Positions 17,477-26,590 of a stretch of 64,000 nucleotides of DNA are shown piece by piece (within the stretch, counting starts at the first letter, position 1; the number at the start of each line of letters is the position of its first letter). The stretch lies in assembly GCF_024972735.1 (NCBI RefSeq), contig NZ_CP087723.1, positions 1,674,001 through 1,738,000 on the forward strand, written 5' to 3'. Below the pieces are notes generated by a model. It was not told where the DNA came from, made no database searches, and saw nothing but the letters and a program-made list of their open reading frames with translations. This DNA is from Halalkaliarchaeum sp. AArc-CO (lineage in GTDB: Archaea > Halobacteriota > Halobacteria > Halobacteriales > Haloferacaceae). The position numbers and the translations under genes are program-made.

Positions 17477-19105
17477 ATGGTGAAACTCGCTGGACTGGCG
17501 AGCAATCGGGGACGGAACCTGCTTCGGATCGACGAACTCGCGCCCGGCGGTGCCGAGTTCACCGTCGTGGTCACGAACCACGAGGGGGCGCCCGTGGTGG
17601 AGTCGGCCTCCGAGCGCGGAATTCCCACCGAGGTAGTCGAACGGGACGACGGCGAGTCGCGGATCGCTCACGAGCGCCGGTTGCTCGAGCGTCTCGAAGC
17701 GTACGACTTCGATCTGGTGTGTCTCGACGGCTACATGCGGGTGTTGACCGATGAGTTCCTGAACCAGGTGCCGGTAACTCTCAACGTCCATCCGTCGCTT
17801 CTGCCCGCGTTTCCCGGCGCGAACGCCCACGAGGACGCTCTCGAAGCGGGCGTCCGTACCTCCGGCTGTACGGTCCACGTCGTCACCGAGGAGGTGGACG
17901 GCGGGCCGATCGTGACCCAGGAACCGGTGCCGGTGTACGCGGACGACGACGAATCGACTCTCAAACGACGAGTGCTCGAGCGTGCCGAATACGTCGCGTA
18001 TCCACGGGCAGTACGCTGGTTCGCCGAGGACCGCGTGGTCGTCGGTCACGACGGGGACGGTCGACCCACGCACGTCCACGTCGACGGCGACATAGACGAC
18101 GCGTTTCCGGAACGCCGGATCGCCTCCAGCGACCGGGTTCGCAGGCTTCGCTACGGGGAAAACCCCCATCAGGAGGCGGCTGTCTATGCGGATCCGACCT
18201 GCAAGGAGCCGAACGTAGTGGACGCCAAGCAACGCAATCCCGGGGCAAAGGCGCTGTCGTACAACAACTACAACGACGCCGACGCCGCGTTGCGGCTCGT
18301 ACGGGAGTTCGAGGATCCGGCCGCCGCCGTAATCAAACACGCGAATCCGGCCGGCTGTGCGACCGCCGACTCGCTCGCGGACGCCTACGACCGCGCGCTC
18401 AGAACGGACGCCAAGTCCGCGTTCGGAGGGATCGTCTCGCTCAACCGAACGTGTGACGTCGAGACTGCAGAGCGAATCGTCGACTCCTTCAAGGAGGTCG
18501 TGGTGGCTCCTGGATACACCGACGGCGCAATCGCGGTGTTGGGCGAGCGCACGGACCTTCGGGTGCTCGACGTCGGTCCGTTCGGCGAGGGATCGACCGA
18601 CGGAACCACCGCCGAACAGACGGACCGGCCACCGATGACCGAAAAGCCGATCGTGGGCGGACGCCTCCTCCAGGAACGCGACGAGTGGGCCCCGTCGGCC
18701 GAGGAGCTCGAAGTCGTCACCGAACGGGAGCCGACCGACGCGGAGATCGAAACGATGCTGTTCGCCTGGAAGACACTCAAACACGTCAAATCGAACGGGA
18801 TCGTCTTCGCGACCGGGACGGAGACGGTCGGACTCGGTGTCGGCCAGGTCAGTCGGGTCGACGCCGTGAACATCGCCGCGATGAAAGCCGAAAAGGACGC
18901 CGACGGGAAATCCGCCGAAGGTGCGGTGATGGCTTCGGACGCGTTCTTCCCGTTCCCCGACGGGATCGAAGACGCCGCCGAGTCCGGAATCGAAGCGGTG
19001 ATCCAGCCGGGGGGCTCCGTCAACGACGCCGACGTGATCGAGGCCGCCGACGATCACGGGATGGCGATGGCGTTCACCGGTCGGCGGTGCTTCCGACACG
19101 ACTGA
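17477..19105 (+). CDS. purNH: Fused GAR formyltransferase (PurN) / AICAR formyltransferase (PurH C-domain)
   Basis: One 542-residue protein joins two formyltransferases. Residues about 1-185 are PurN-like, with LNVHPSLLPAFPG (catalytic Asn and His) and EEVDGGPIV (catalytic Asp). Residues about 215-542 are the AICAR formyltransferase half of PurH, with RYGENPHQEAAVY, IKHANPAGCA (catalytic Lys-His), GQVSRVDAVNIA, and SDAFFPFPDGIE followed by AVIQPGGSVNDADVI. The IMP cyclohydrolase (MGS-like) domain normally at the PurH N-terminus is absent. Archaea usually close the ring with PurO, encoded elsewhere. It starts 3 bases after a plausible SD-free leader and is divergent from purB. Confidence 0.93.
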   Translation: MVKLAGLASNRGRNLLRIDELAPGGAEFTVVVTNHEGAPVVESASERGIPTEVVERDDGESRIAHERRLLERLEAYDFDLVCLDGYMRVLTDEFLNQVPVTLNVHPSLLPAFPGANAHEDALEAGVRTSGCTVHVVTEEVDGGPIVTQEPVPVYADDDESTLKRRVLERAEYVAYPRAVRWFAEDRVVVGHDGDGRPTHVHVDGDIDDAFPERRIASSDRVRRLRYGENPHQEAAVYADPTCKEPNVVDAKQRNPGAKALSYNNYNDADAALRLVREFEDPAAAVIKHANPAGCATADSLADAYDRALRTDAKSAFGGIVSLNRTCDVETAERIVDSFKEVVVAPGYTDGAIAVLGERTDLRVLDVGPFGEGSTDGTTAEQTDRPPMTEKPIVGGRLLQERDEWAPSAEELEVVTEREPTDAEIETMLFAWKTLKHVKSNGIVFATGTETVGLGVGQVSRVDAVNIAAMKAEKDADGKSAEGAVMASDAFFPFPDGIEDAAESGIEAVIQPGGSVNDADVIEAADDHGMAMAFTGRRCFRHD

Positions 19106-19162
19106 CAGCCGTGGGTCGGTTCCTCACGGTGATTTAAACACGTTCTCGACTAAGAATCAACC

Positions 19163-19172
19163 CTTATATATT
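19163..19172 (+). promoter_or_regulatory. TATA box of the nuo (complex I) operon
   Basis: CTTATATATT at 19163-19172, preceded by a purine-rich BRE-like stretch (AGAATCAACC), lies 39 bases before the nuoA ATG at 19212. It is the strongest TATA box in the window and probably drives the whole 10.4 kb operon. Confidence 0.7.
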
Positions 19173-19211
19173 GGGCCATCCAACCCTCGAGCGTTACGGA
19201 GAACTCCCCTA

Positions 19212-19625
19212 ATGAGCTGGATAGCGATTGGCGCGCTCGCGGTGGTCGGACTCGTCATCGGACTGTCGATGATGGTGATATCCGCCCTGATCCGGCCGAG
19301 TGTGCCCGAACAAGGTAAAACCGCCATATACGAGAGCGGTGAGGTGCCGACCGGCACGGCGAGGCTGCGATTCAACATCCAATACTACATGGTTGCGCTG
19401 CTTTTCGTCGTGTTCGACATCGAGACGGTCATGCTGTTCCCGTGGGTGCTGGTGTATCGTCCGGCGCTGGAGCAAGGCGTCCCGGCGATGCAGCTGCTCG
19501 CCCCGATGTTGATCTTCGTCGGCATCCTGGTCATCGGTCTCGTGTGGGCGTGGCGCATCGGCGCGGTACAGTGGGTGAAATCACCGCGGGCGACCAGACG
19601 GAAGACGGAGCGTGATGCACAATGA
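19212..19625 (+). CDS. nuoA: NADH-quinone oxidoreductase-like complex subunit A
   Basis: The 137-residue membrane subunit has three hydrophobic segments. Between the first and second lies YESGEVPTGTARLRFNIQYY, matching the conserved YECG-x-P loop of NuoA that contacts the quinone tunnel; the usual Cys is Ser here. VVFDIETVMLFPW is the second-helix acidic motif of the family. It is the first gene of the operon and overlaps nuoB by 4 bases. Confidence 0.93.
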   Translation: MSWIAIGALAVVGLVIGLSMMVISALIRPSVPEQGKTAIYESGEVPTGTARLRFNIQYYMVALLFVVFDIETVMLFPWVLVYRPALEQGVPAMQLLAPMLIFVGILVIGLVWAWRIGAVQWVKSPRATRRKTERDAQ

Positions 19626-20323
19626 GCACGGAACGAGAACCGTTCGTCGCCGACGAATCGAAGGTACAGACGGACACTCGCGACGCCCGGATGACGGGAC
19701 AGGACAACCGATTTAACTCCCCCCTGCGGGACGCGCTCGGTTCCTCGCCGTTCATTCTCACGAAGTTCGACAAGTTCATGAACTGGGCGCGGGGGTCGTC
19801 GATGTTCATGCTGCAGTTCGGGATCGCCTGCTGCAGCATCGAGATGATGCACACCTACGCGGTCAAACACGACCTCGACCGCTTTCATGCGGGCGTCCCG
19901 CGCGCCTCTCCGCGGCAGGCGGACGTGATCATCGTTCCCGGGACCGTGGTATCGAAGTTCGCTCCGCGGATGAAGCGGGTGTACGACCAGATGCCCGAGC
20001 CGAAATTCGTCGTCGGAATGGGATCGTGTACTATCTCCGGCGGCCCCTTCCAGGAGGGGTACAACGTCGTCAAAGGCGCCGAGGAAGTCATTCCGGTCGA
20101 CATCCACATTCCCGGCTGTCCTCCCCGACCCGAGGCGCTCATCTACGCGATCGCGAAGCTTCAAGAGCGCATCGCGAACGGCGAGTCCAGCCCCGTCACA
20201 GTGAAGCCGTACGAGCTCGAGCAGTTCGGCGACCTCGAACGGGACGAGATCGTCGACAAGCTGGCCGAACAGATCGACGAGGACGATCTGGTGATGCGTT
20301 ACAACTGGGCTGATTCGCCATGA
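19622..20323 (+). CDS. nuoB: Complex I subunit B (terminal iron-sulfur cluster N2)
   Basis: The 233-residue peripheral subunit carries the last [4Fe-4S] cluster before quinone. Its ligands are visible as the tandem pair in FGIACCSIEMMH, the Cys in GMGSCTISGG and the Cys in HIPGCPPRP. The N-terminal 40 residues are a hydrophilic extension. Start and stop overlap nuoA and nuoCD by 4 bases each, indicating tight coupling. Confidence 0.95.
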   Translation: MSTEREPFVADESKVQTDTRDARMTGQDNRFNSPLRDALGSSPFILTKFDKFMNWARGSSMFMLQFGIACCSIEMMHTYAVKHDLDRFHAGVPRASPRQADVIIVPGTVVSKFAPRMKRVYDQMPEPKFVVGMGSCTISGGPFQEGYNVVKGAEEVIPVDIHIPGCPPRPEALIYAIAKLQERIANGESSPVTVKPYELEQFGDLERDEIVDKLAEQIDEDDLVMRYNWADSP

Positions 20324-21990
20324 GCATGGAAAAACAGACGACCGAAACCGGACCGGAACCCATCGCACAGCAAGAGCCCGACGAACTGGAGTCGCTGCTG
20401 GGTGATCTGGTGCTCGAACGCGACGATCACGTCAACGCTCCCGGGTTCGTAATCCGCCCGGATCACGTTCAGGACACGCTCTCGCTGCTCAAGGAGGAGG
20501 CCGGCTTCGACCACCTCTCGTGTGTGACCGCCCAGGAGTACGAGGACCGTTACGAGTCGATCTACCACCTGAAGAAGTTCGACGATCCGACCCAGGAAGT
20601 CGACGTGGTCGTTCCCGCCGACAAGGACCGACCCGTCTCGGAATCGGCCGAGCCAGTGTTCAGGACGGCCGACTGGCACGAGCGGGAGGCGTACGACCTG
20701 GTCGGGATCGAGTACGACGATCACCCCGACCTCAGACGGATCCTGCTTCCCGAGACCTGGCAGGGACATCCGCTGTCGATGGACTACGACGGCAACCAGC
20801 CCCAGATCGTCCCACTGCGGGAACACGCCAACCCGCTACAGGAGGATCACATGGACGCCGAGGCGGACACGATGTTCCTGAACATCGGTCCCCACCACCC
20901 GGCGACCCACGGGGTGCTCCACCTCAAGTGCGTGCTCGACGGCGAGCAGGTTGCCGACGTCGAATGTGACATCGGCTACCTCCACCGGTGTGAAGAGCAG
21001 ATGTGTCAGCAGGGCACCTATCGCCACCAGATCATGCCCTACCCGGATCGCTGGGACTACACACCCGGCGGAATATTGAACGAGTGGGCGTACGCGCGAG
21101 CGGCCGAAGATCTGGCGGACATCGAGGTCCCCGAGTACGCGCAGGTGCTCCGGACGATGAGCGCCGAACTCACTCGGATCGCTGCGCACATGCTTGCGCT
21201 TGGAACGTTCGGGCTCGACGTGTACGGCGACTTCACGGCGATCTTCATGTACGCCGTCAAGGAGCGCGAGAAGGTACAGAACATCCTCGAAGAGCTTACC
21301 GGCCAGCGGCTGATGTTCAACTACCTCCGGCTCGGCGGAGTCGTCTGGGACATCCCGGAGCCCCGCGAGGAGTTCTTCTCGATGACCAGGGACTTCCTCG
21401 ACGAGCTCCCGGTCGCGATCCAGGAGTTCAACGACCTCGTCACCAGCAACGAGATCTTCCAGATGCGGACGATCGACACCGGCGTGCTCCCGCCGGAGGT
21501 CGCGAAAAACTACGGCGCCACCGGCCCGATCGTTCGGGGCTCCGGCGTCGATTACGACCTCCGCCGTGACGACCCGTACGGCTACTACGACGAGCTCGAC
21601 TGGGACGTCATCACGATGGACGGCTGTGACAACTACAGTCGGGTGCTCGTCCGGATGAAGGAAGTCGAAGAGTCCGCGAAGATCATCGAGCAGTGCGTCG
21701 ACCTGCTCGAAGACTGGCCCGAAGACGAGCGCAACATCCAGGCGAACGTCCCGCGGACCCTCAAGCCCGAGAAGGACAAGGAGATATACCGGGCAGTCGA
21801 GGGTGCAAAAGGTGAACTCGGCATCTACATCCGCTCGGACGGGACCGACAAGCCCGCCCGGTTCAAGATTCGGAGCCCGTGTTTCTCCAACCTGCAGACC
21901 CTGCCGGAGATGTCCACCGGGGAGTACATCCCGGACATGGTCGCGTCGCTGGGTAGCCTCGACATCGTTCTCGGGGAGGTGGACCGGTGA
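20320..21990 (+). CDS. nuoCD: Fused complex I subunits C and D
   Basis: The 556-residue fusion has a NuoC part at about residues 30-165 (YHLKKFDDPTQEVDVVV, then WHEREAYDLVGIEYDDHPDLRRILLP) and a NuoD part at about 180-556. NuoD starts LNIGPHHPATHGVLHLK, which holds the quinone-site His, and has DRWDYTPGG with the quinone-site Tyr. The helix GYLHRCEEQMCQQGTYRHQ has two Cys where many bacterial sequences have small residues. C-D fusion is common in haloarchaea and some bacteria. It overlaps nuoH by 4 bases (GTGA). Confidence 0.95.
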   Translation: MSMEKQTTETGPEPIAQQEPDELESLLGDLVLERDDHVNAPGFVIRPDHVQDTLSLLKEEAGFDHLSCVTAQEYEDRYESIYHLKKFDDPTQEVDVVVPADKDRPVSESAEPVFRTADWHEREAYDLVGIEYDDHPDLRRILLPETWQGHPLSMDYDGNQPQIVPLREHANPLQEDHMDAEADTMFLNIGPHHPATHGVLHLKCVLDGEQVADVECDIGYLHRCEEQMCQQGTYRHQIMPYPDRWDYTPGGILNEWAYARAAEDLADIEVPEYAQVLRTMSAELTRIAAHMLALGTFGLDVYGDFTAIFMYAVKEREKVQNILEELTGQRLMFNYLRLGGVVWDIPEPREEFFSMTRDFLDELPVAIQEFNDLVTSNEIFQMRTIDTGVLPPEVAKNYGATGPIVRGSGVDYDLRRDDPYGYYDELDWDVITMDGCDNYSRVLVRMKEVEESAKIIEQCVDLLEDWPEDERNIQANVPRTLKPEKDKEIYRAVEGAKGELGIYIRSDGTDKPARFKIRSPCFSNLQTLPEMSTGEYIPDMVASLGSLDIVLGEVDR

Positions 21991-23048
21991 CGCCCCTCCA
22001 GCTGTTCCCCGAACAGATCGCCGATCTGCTCGGGCTCGAGGGGTTGCTCGGTGCCGTCGTCGGAGGCGCCATCGGGGCGGCGTTCGTCGCGGTCGTCATG
22101 CTGAGCATGACCGCTCTCGCCGGCCCGTGGGCGAAACGGAAAATCACCGCGGCGTTCACCGACCGGTACTCGGTCGAACGGGTCGGACCGTGGGGCCTCG
22201 GGACGATCATCGTCGACTCGGTTCGCCTGCTGTCGAAGGAACTCATCATTCCCGACGGCGTCGAACGCCCGTCGTACGATCTCGCGCCGTTGATCCTGCC
22301 GGCGTCGGCGATTCTCGGCTTCGCGGTTATTCCGATGGGTGATCTCGGACCGTTCAACATCCATCTGGCCGATCCGGAAGTCGGACTGGTCTTGGTGTTC
22401 GCGTTCGCGTCCATCGCGTCGATCTCGCTCGTGATGGGTGGGTACGCCTCGAACAACAAGTACTCGCTTCTGGGATCACTGCGTGCGGTCGCTCAGAACA
22501 TCGCCTACGAGATCCCGCTGATCCTCGCGGCGATGTCGGTGGTGATCTTCGCCGGAACGCTCCAGTTGGGCGAGATCGTCGCCGCACAGCAGACCGCACT
22601 CGTCACGATCGCCGGCTTCGAGATCCCGGCGTGGTACGCGATCGTCAACCCGTTCGCGTTCGTGTTGTTCCTTACGGCGAGCATGGCCGAGATCGGACGC
22701 AACCCCTTCGACATTCCGGAGGCGCCGACCGAGATCGTCGCAGGCTACCAGACCGAGTACTCCAGCGTCTACTTCGTGCTGTTCTACCTCGGGGAGTTCC
22801 TGCACATCTTCCTCGGCGGTGCGATACTGGCGACGGTGTTCCTGGGTGGCCCGGCAGGACCGGTCCTGCCGGGCTTCGTCTGGTTCATCATCAAGATCTG
22901 GGCGTTCTTCCTCTTGACCCAGTGGCTCCGCTCGGCAATTCCGCGGGTCAGGATCGACCAGCTGATCGAGATCGGCTGGAAGGGACTCCTCGTGCTCGCG
23001 CTCGCCAACTTCGTGTTGACCGCGGTTATCGTGGGGGTGATCGTCTGA
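21987..23048 (+). CDS. nuoH: Complex I subunit H (membrane, quinone site)
   Basis: The 353-residue integral membrane protein has about eight helices and starts at GTG 21987. The block GPWAKRKITAAFTDRYSVERVGPWG corresponds to the ERK-x-x-GRxQ-x-R-x-GP loop of NuoH in altered form. EIGRNPFDIPEAPTEIVAGY is the conserved acidic loop near the quinone cavity. It is shortened as in other archaeal FpoH/NuoH. It lies 1 base before nuoI. Confidence 0.94.
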   Translation: MTPLQLFPEQIADLLGLEGLLGAVVGGAIGAAFVAVVMLSMTALAGPWAKRKITAAFTDRYSVERVGPWGLGTIIVDSVRLLSKELIIPDGVERPSYDLAPLILPASAILGFAVIPMGDLGPFNIHLADPEVGLVLVFAFASIASISLVMGGYASNNKYSLLGSLRAVAQNIAYEIPLILAAMSVVIFAGTLQLGEIVAAQQTALVTIAGFEIPAWYAIVNPFAFVLFLTASMAEIGRNPFDIPEAPTEIVAGYQTEYSSVYFVLFYLGEFLHIFLGGAILATVFLGGPAGPVLPGFVWFIIKIWAFFLLTQWLRSAIPRVRIDQLIEIGWKGLLVLALANFVLTAVIVGVIV

Positions 23049-23049
23049 T

Positions 23050-23511
23050 ATGATCGGACTGCTCAAATCGATGGCGGTGACGATGAAACACGCACTGGAC
23101 GGCAAGAAGTTCACAGTGAAATATCCGGAAGAGGAGCCGGAAGTGAGCCCGCGTTTCCGCGGAGTCCACAAGTACAGCCAGGAGCGATGTATCTGGTGTC
23201 GTCAGTGCGAAGGCGTCTGTCCGAACGACACGATCCAGATCGTGATGGACGACCAGCGAAACGGCGAACAGTACAACCTCCACATCGGACAGTGCATCTA
23301 CTGTCGGCTGTGCGAGGAGGTCTGTCCGACCGACGCGATACTGCTCACGCAGAACTTCGAGTTTACGGCGGACAGCAAACACGAGTTCGCCTACAATAAA
23401 GAACAGCTGAAGAACGTACCCTGGTATAAGGGGATTGACCCGCTCCAGGCGCGCGAATCGGACAAAAGCGCCTGGGTGGGCGAAGGGGACGGGGAGATCG
23501 ACTACCAGTAA
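23050..23511 (+). CDS. nuoI: Complex I subunit I (two [4Fe-4S] ferredoxin)
   Basis: The 153-residue peripheral subunit has the two expected cluster motifs, CIWCRQCEGVCP at about residues 40-51 and CIYCRLCEEVCP at about 79-90. These correspond to clusters N6a and N6b. An N-terminal amphipathic helix (SMAVTMKHALDGKKFT) anchors it to the membrane arm. Without NuoEFG it may be the entry point for electrons from an external donor. A 125-base gap separates it from nuoJ1, the only gap in the operon above a few bases. Confidence 0.95.
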   Translation: MIGLLKSMAVTMKHALDGKKFTVKYPEEEPEVSPRFRGVHKYSQERCIWCRQCEGVCPNDTIQIVMDDQRNGEQYNLHIGQCIYCRLCEEVCPTDAILLTQNFEFTADSKHEFAYNKEQLKNVPWYKGIDPLQARESDKSAWVGEGDGEIDYQ

Positions 23512-23636
23512 GAGTACGGGACCGATTCGCCCGTGGGTTCAAAGGGTCGCCGCAGCCGGGGGCCCGATTCCCGCACGGTGACAGCGGCGATCGGACTCGT
23601 AATCTTCAAAGGGATACCTCAAGCACACTTAACACA

Positions 23637-23897
23637 ATGGTATATGAAATCGTCGCGTTCGCGCTGTTCGCCCTGGTGACAGTGGGGTTCAGCCTGGGCG
23701 TCGTCCTCGCACGGAACGTGTTCAACGCCGTGTTGATGCTGGGCGGCGCGCTGATCAGCGTCGCGGTGCATTACGTGATGTTGCAGGCGGAGTTCCTCGC
23801 CGCGGTTCAGATCCTCGTGTACGTCGGCGGGGTACTGGTGCTCATCACGTTCGCCGTGATGCTGACGCGCAACGAAACGGAGGTGGTAACGGCATGA
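23637..23897 (+). CDS. nuoJ1: Complex I subunit J, N-terminal half
   Basis: The 86-residue membrane protein matches the first half of NuoJ. FALVTVGFSLGVVLARN and AVQILVYVGGVLVLITFAVML are its helices, the second including the V-Y-V-G-G pi-bulge helix used in proton transfer. It stops at TGA and overlaps the second half by 4 bases. Splitting of nuoJ into two genes is known in haloarchaea, so this is not a sequencing frameshift. Confidence 0.9.
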   Translation: MVYEIVAFALFALVTVGFSLGVVLARNVFNAVLMLGGALISVAVHYVMLQAEFLAAVQILVYVGGVLVLITFAVMLTRNETEVVTA

Positions 23898-24271
23898 CAG
23901 GACGCAACCGGCTACTGCCGGGATTGGCCGCGGTCGCATTGTTCGTCGTGATGGCGGTCGTCTTCGTGACCGCACCGTTCGGGGCCGCCGCGGGCTTTCC
24001 GGAGGGAGAGTCGCTCGTGATGAACCTCGGATACGCCCTGTTCGATCTCGAGCTGGGCGGGATCCCCGCTGAAGGCTTCCTCGCGGCGTTCCTGATCATC
24101 GCGATCGCCCTCGACGTCGCGATCGACTCGGCGATCTTCCTCGCCAAACGCGAGGACGGTGGTCGGTTCGAGACCGGCTTCGGCGGCACAGACGACGAAT
24201 CGGACGCTGCACCTGCCGGCGGTGCTGCGACGGCCGCCGACGGGGGCGCTTCCGAAGGGGGTGACGTCTGA
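23894..24271 (+). CDS. nuoJ2: Complex I subunit J, C-terminal half
   Basis: The 125-residue protein has two hydrophobic segments, about residues 10-35 and 52-75, corresponding to the later helices of NuoJ. A hydrophilic Gly/Ala/Asp-rich tail of about 40 residues follows. It has no independent enzymatic motif. Its place between nuoJ1 and nuoK, with a 4-base overlap upstream and a 1-base overlap downstream, is the main evidence. Confidence 0.82.
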   Translation: MTGRNRLLPGLAAVALFVVMAVVFVTAPFGAAAGFPEGESLVMNLGYALFDLELGGIPAEGFLAAFLIIAIALDVAIDSAIFLAKREDGGRFETGFGGTDDESDAAPAGGAATAADGGASEGGDV

Positions 24272-24573
24272 TGGTGTCACCGGAATACTACCTGCTGCTT
24301 TCGGCCGCAGTCTTCTCCATCGGTCTGTTCGGTGTTTTGACGCGGCGGAACGCACTGTACTTCCTGATGTCTGTCGAGTTGATGCTGAACGCGGCGGCCA
24401 TCAACTTCGTCGCGTTCTCCCTGTACTGGGGGAACATGACCGGACAGACGTTCACGCTGTTCGTAATCGCGCTCGCGGCCGCGGAAGTCGCCGTCGGGCT
24501 CGGCATCATCCTCGTGCTGTATCGCAACTTCGGTGAACTGGACGTGACCAAAGCCGCAACGATGAGGTGGTAA
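24271..24573 (+). CDS. nuoK: Complex I subunit K
   Basis: The 100-residue membrane protein has three helices and the conserved family features. FLMSVELMLNAAAINF carries the essential Glu of helix 2, and LAAAEVAVGLGIILVLYRN carries the Glu of helix 3. Both acidic residues lie in the proton path. Length matches NuoK from other organisms (about 100). Confidence 0.94.
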   Translation: MVSPEYYLLLSAAVFSIGLFGVLTRRNALYFLMSVELMLNAAAINFVAFSLYWGNMTGQTFTLFVIALAAAEVAVGLGIILVLYRNFGELDVTKAATMRW

Positions 24574-24577
24574 ATTC

Positions 24578-26590
24578 ATGGCTGCATTCGACTACGTACC
24601 GGCGATCGTGTTGTTGCCGTTCGTGGCGTTCGTCATCAGCGTGTTCGCTGGACGACTGCTGCCGAAGAAAGGGGCCTTCGCCGGGATCGCCGCGACCGCC
24701 GGATCGCTTTTGTTTTCGATCTGGGTGGGCGCGTCGCTCGCGCTGGGGGCTGACCCGATCCAGGAAACGCTGTACACGTGGGCCGCGGCCGACACCTACG
24801 AGCTCACGTTCGGAATCCTGATCGATCCGCTCTCGGCGCTGATGCTCGTGATCGTGTCGCTGATCGCCTTCCTCGTCCACGTGTTCAGCCTCGGCTATAT
24901 GAACGACGAGGGGGAACGCGACCTCCCGAGGTACTACGCCGGACTCGGGCTGTTCACGGCGTCGATGCTCGGGTTCGTCGTGGCGGACAACCTGCTGATG
25001 GCGTTTATGTTCTTCGAGCTGGTGGGGCTGTGTTCGTACCTCCTCATCGGCTTCTGGTTCCGCGAGGCAGGTCCGCCCAGTGCCGCAAAGAAGGCGTTCC
25101 TCGTTACGCGGTTCGGCGACTACTTCTTCCTGATCGGCGTGGTTGCCGTCTTCGCGACGTTCGGCACCGCCCAGTTCGCGGGCGCGGGCTCGTTCCCCGA
25201 ACTGGCCGATCTCGCGATGCAGGGCGAAGAGACGATCTGGACGCCCGGCGACCTGGGCGTCGAGACCTGGCTGACGATCGTCGGCCTGCTCGTGCTGGGC
25301 GGCGTCGTCGGCAAGTCCGCGCAGTTCCCGCTGCACACCTGGCTGCCCGACGCGATGGAAGGCCCGACCCCGGTGTCGGCGCTGATCCACGCCGCGACGA
25401 TGGTCGCCGCCGGCGTCTACCTCGTCGCGCGGATCTACGGGTTCTATGCAGTGACCCCGACCACGCTGGCGATCATCGCCTTTGTCGGCGGGTTCACCGC
25501 GCTGTTCGCGGCGACGATGGGCGTCGTCAAGGACGAACTCAAGCAGGTGCTCGCCTACTCGACGATCTCCCAGTACGGGTATATGATGCTCGCGCTGGGT
25601 GTCGGCTCCTACGTGGCCGCGACGTTCCACCTGATGACCCACGCGTTCTTCAAGGCGCTTCTGTTCCTCGGCGCCGGGTCGGTGATCATCGCGATGCACC
25701 ACAACGAGAACATGTGGGACATGGGCGGCCTGAAAGACCGGATGCCGGTCACCTACTGGACGTTCCTCGCGGGGTCGCTCGCACTCGCGGGCATCTTCCC
25801 GTTCGCCGGCTTCTGGTCGAAGGACGAAGTGCTGTACGAGGCGTTCGTTCACGGCCTGAACGAACCGCTCCTGCTCGGTGCGTACGTGATGGGGCTTTTG
25901 GCCGTACCGGTGACCGCCTTCTACACCTTCCGGATGGTGTTTCTCACCTTCCACGGCGAGCCCCGGAGTGACCTCGCCGAGGACCCCCACGGCGTGCGCT
26001 GGAACGTGAAGTTCCCGCTCGTGGTGCTCGGCGTGCTGGCGGTCGTCGCTGGCTTCGTCAACATGGTCCCGGTCCAGAAGCTCACCGGGATCCAGCTGGA
26101 CTATCTCACACAGTGGCTCGACTCCGGGTTCCCTGCGGTGAGCTACTCGCATTACAACGATCTCATTGCGTTCTCCGCCGGCACGATCGCGGACTCGCCG
26201 GAGGTAACCGTGATCGTCGCGGCCGGCGTGTCGCTGGGGCTGGCAGTGCTCGGGCTGCTCGTCGCCTGGCAGCTGTACAACGTCCCCGAGCCGACCGAAC
26301 ACACTGAGAAACTCGGAACGGTCAAAGACGTGCTGTACAACAACTACTACCAGGACGAATACCAGGTCTGGCTGGCGAACAGGGCGGCAGACGTCGCGGG
26401 CGCCGCGGATCGGTTCGACCAGGGCGTCGTCGACGGCGTCGTCAACGGCATCTCCTCGGTCAGCCTCGCTGCAGGGAGCCGCGTTCGGCGGCTCCAGACC
26501 GGCGTGGTGACCAACTACGCTGCGCTGCTTACACTCGGGCTCGTAGCGCTGATCGTGATCCTCGGCGTCGCAGGGGGGTGGTTCCTGTGA
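24578..26590 (+). CDS. nuoL: Complex I subunit L (antiporter-like proton channel)
   Basis: The 670-residue membrane subunit has about 14 or more hydrophobic segments. FMFFELVGLCSYLLIGFW carries the key Glu of TM5, GKSAQFPLHTWLPDAMEGP the Lys and HTWLPDA motif, and VKDELKQVLAYSTISQ the central Lys region. A long C-terminal part (about 540-670), with the connecting-helix region, ends in a final TM. Spacing to nuoK is 4 bases, and the stop shares a base with the nuoM ATG (TGATG). Confidence 0.95.
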   Translation: MAAFDYVPAIVLLPFVAFVISVFAGRLLPKKGAFAGIAATAGSLLFSIWVGASLALGADPIQETLYTWAAADTYELTFGILIDPLSALMLVIVSLIAFLVHVFSLGYMNDEGERDLPRYYAGLGLFTASMLGFVVADNLLMAFMFFELVGLCSYLLIGFWFREAGPPSAAKKAFLVTRFGDYFFLIGVVAVFATFGTAQFAGAGSFPELADLAMQGEETIWTPGDLGVETWLTIVGLLVLGGVVGKSAQFPLHTWLPDAMEGPTPVSALIHAATMVAAGVYLVARIYGFYAVTPTTLAIIAFVGGFTALFAATMGVVKDELKQVLAYSTISQYGYMMLALGVGSYVAATFHLMTHAFFKALLFLGAGSVIIAMHHNENMWDMGGLKDRMPVTYWTFLAGSLALAGIFPFAGFWSKDEVLYEAFVHGLNEPLLLGAYVMGLLAVPVTAFYTFRMVFLTFHGEPRSDLAEDPHGVRWNVKFPLVVLGVLAVVAGFVNMVPVQKLTGIQLDYLTQWLDSGFPAVSYSHYNDLIAFSAGTIADSPEVTVIVAAGVSLGLAVLGLLVAWQLYNVPEPTEHTEKLGTVKDVLYNNYYQDEYQVWLANRAADVAGAADRFDQGVVDGVVNGISSVSLAAGSRVRRLQTGVVTNYAALLTLGLVALIVILGVAGGWFL

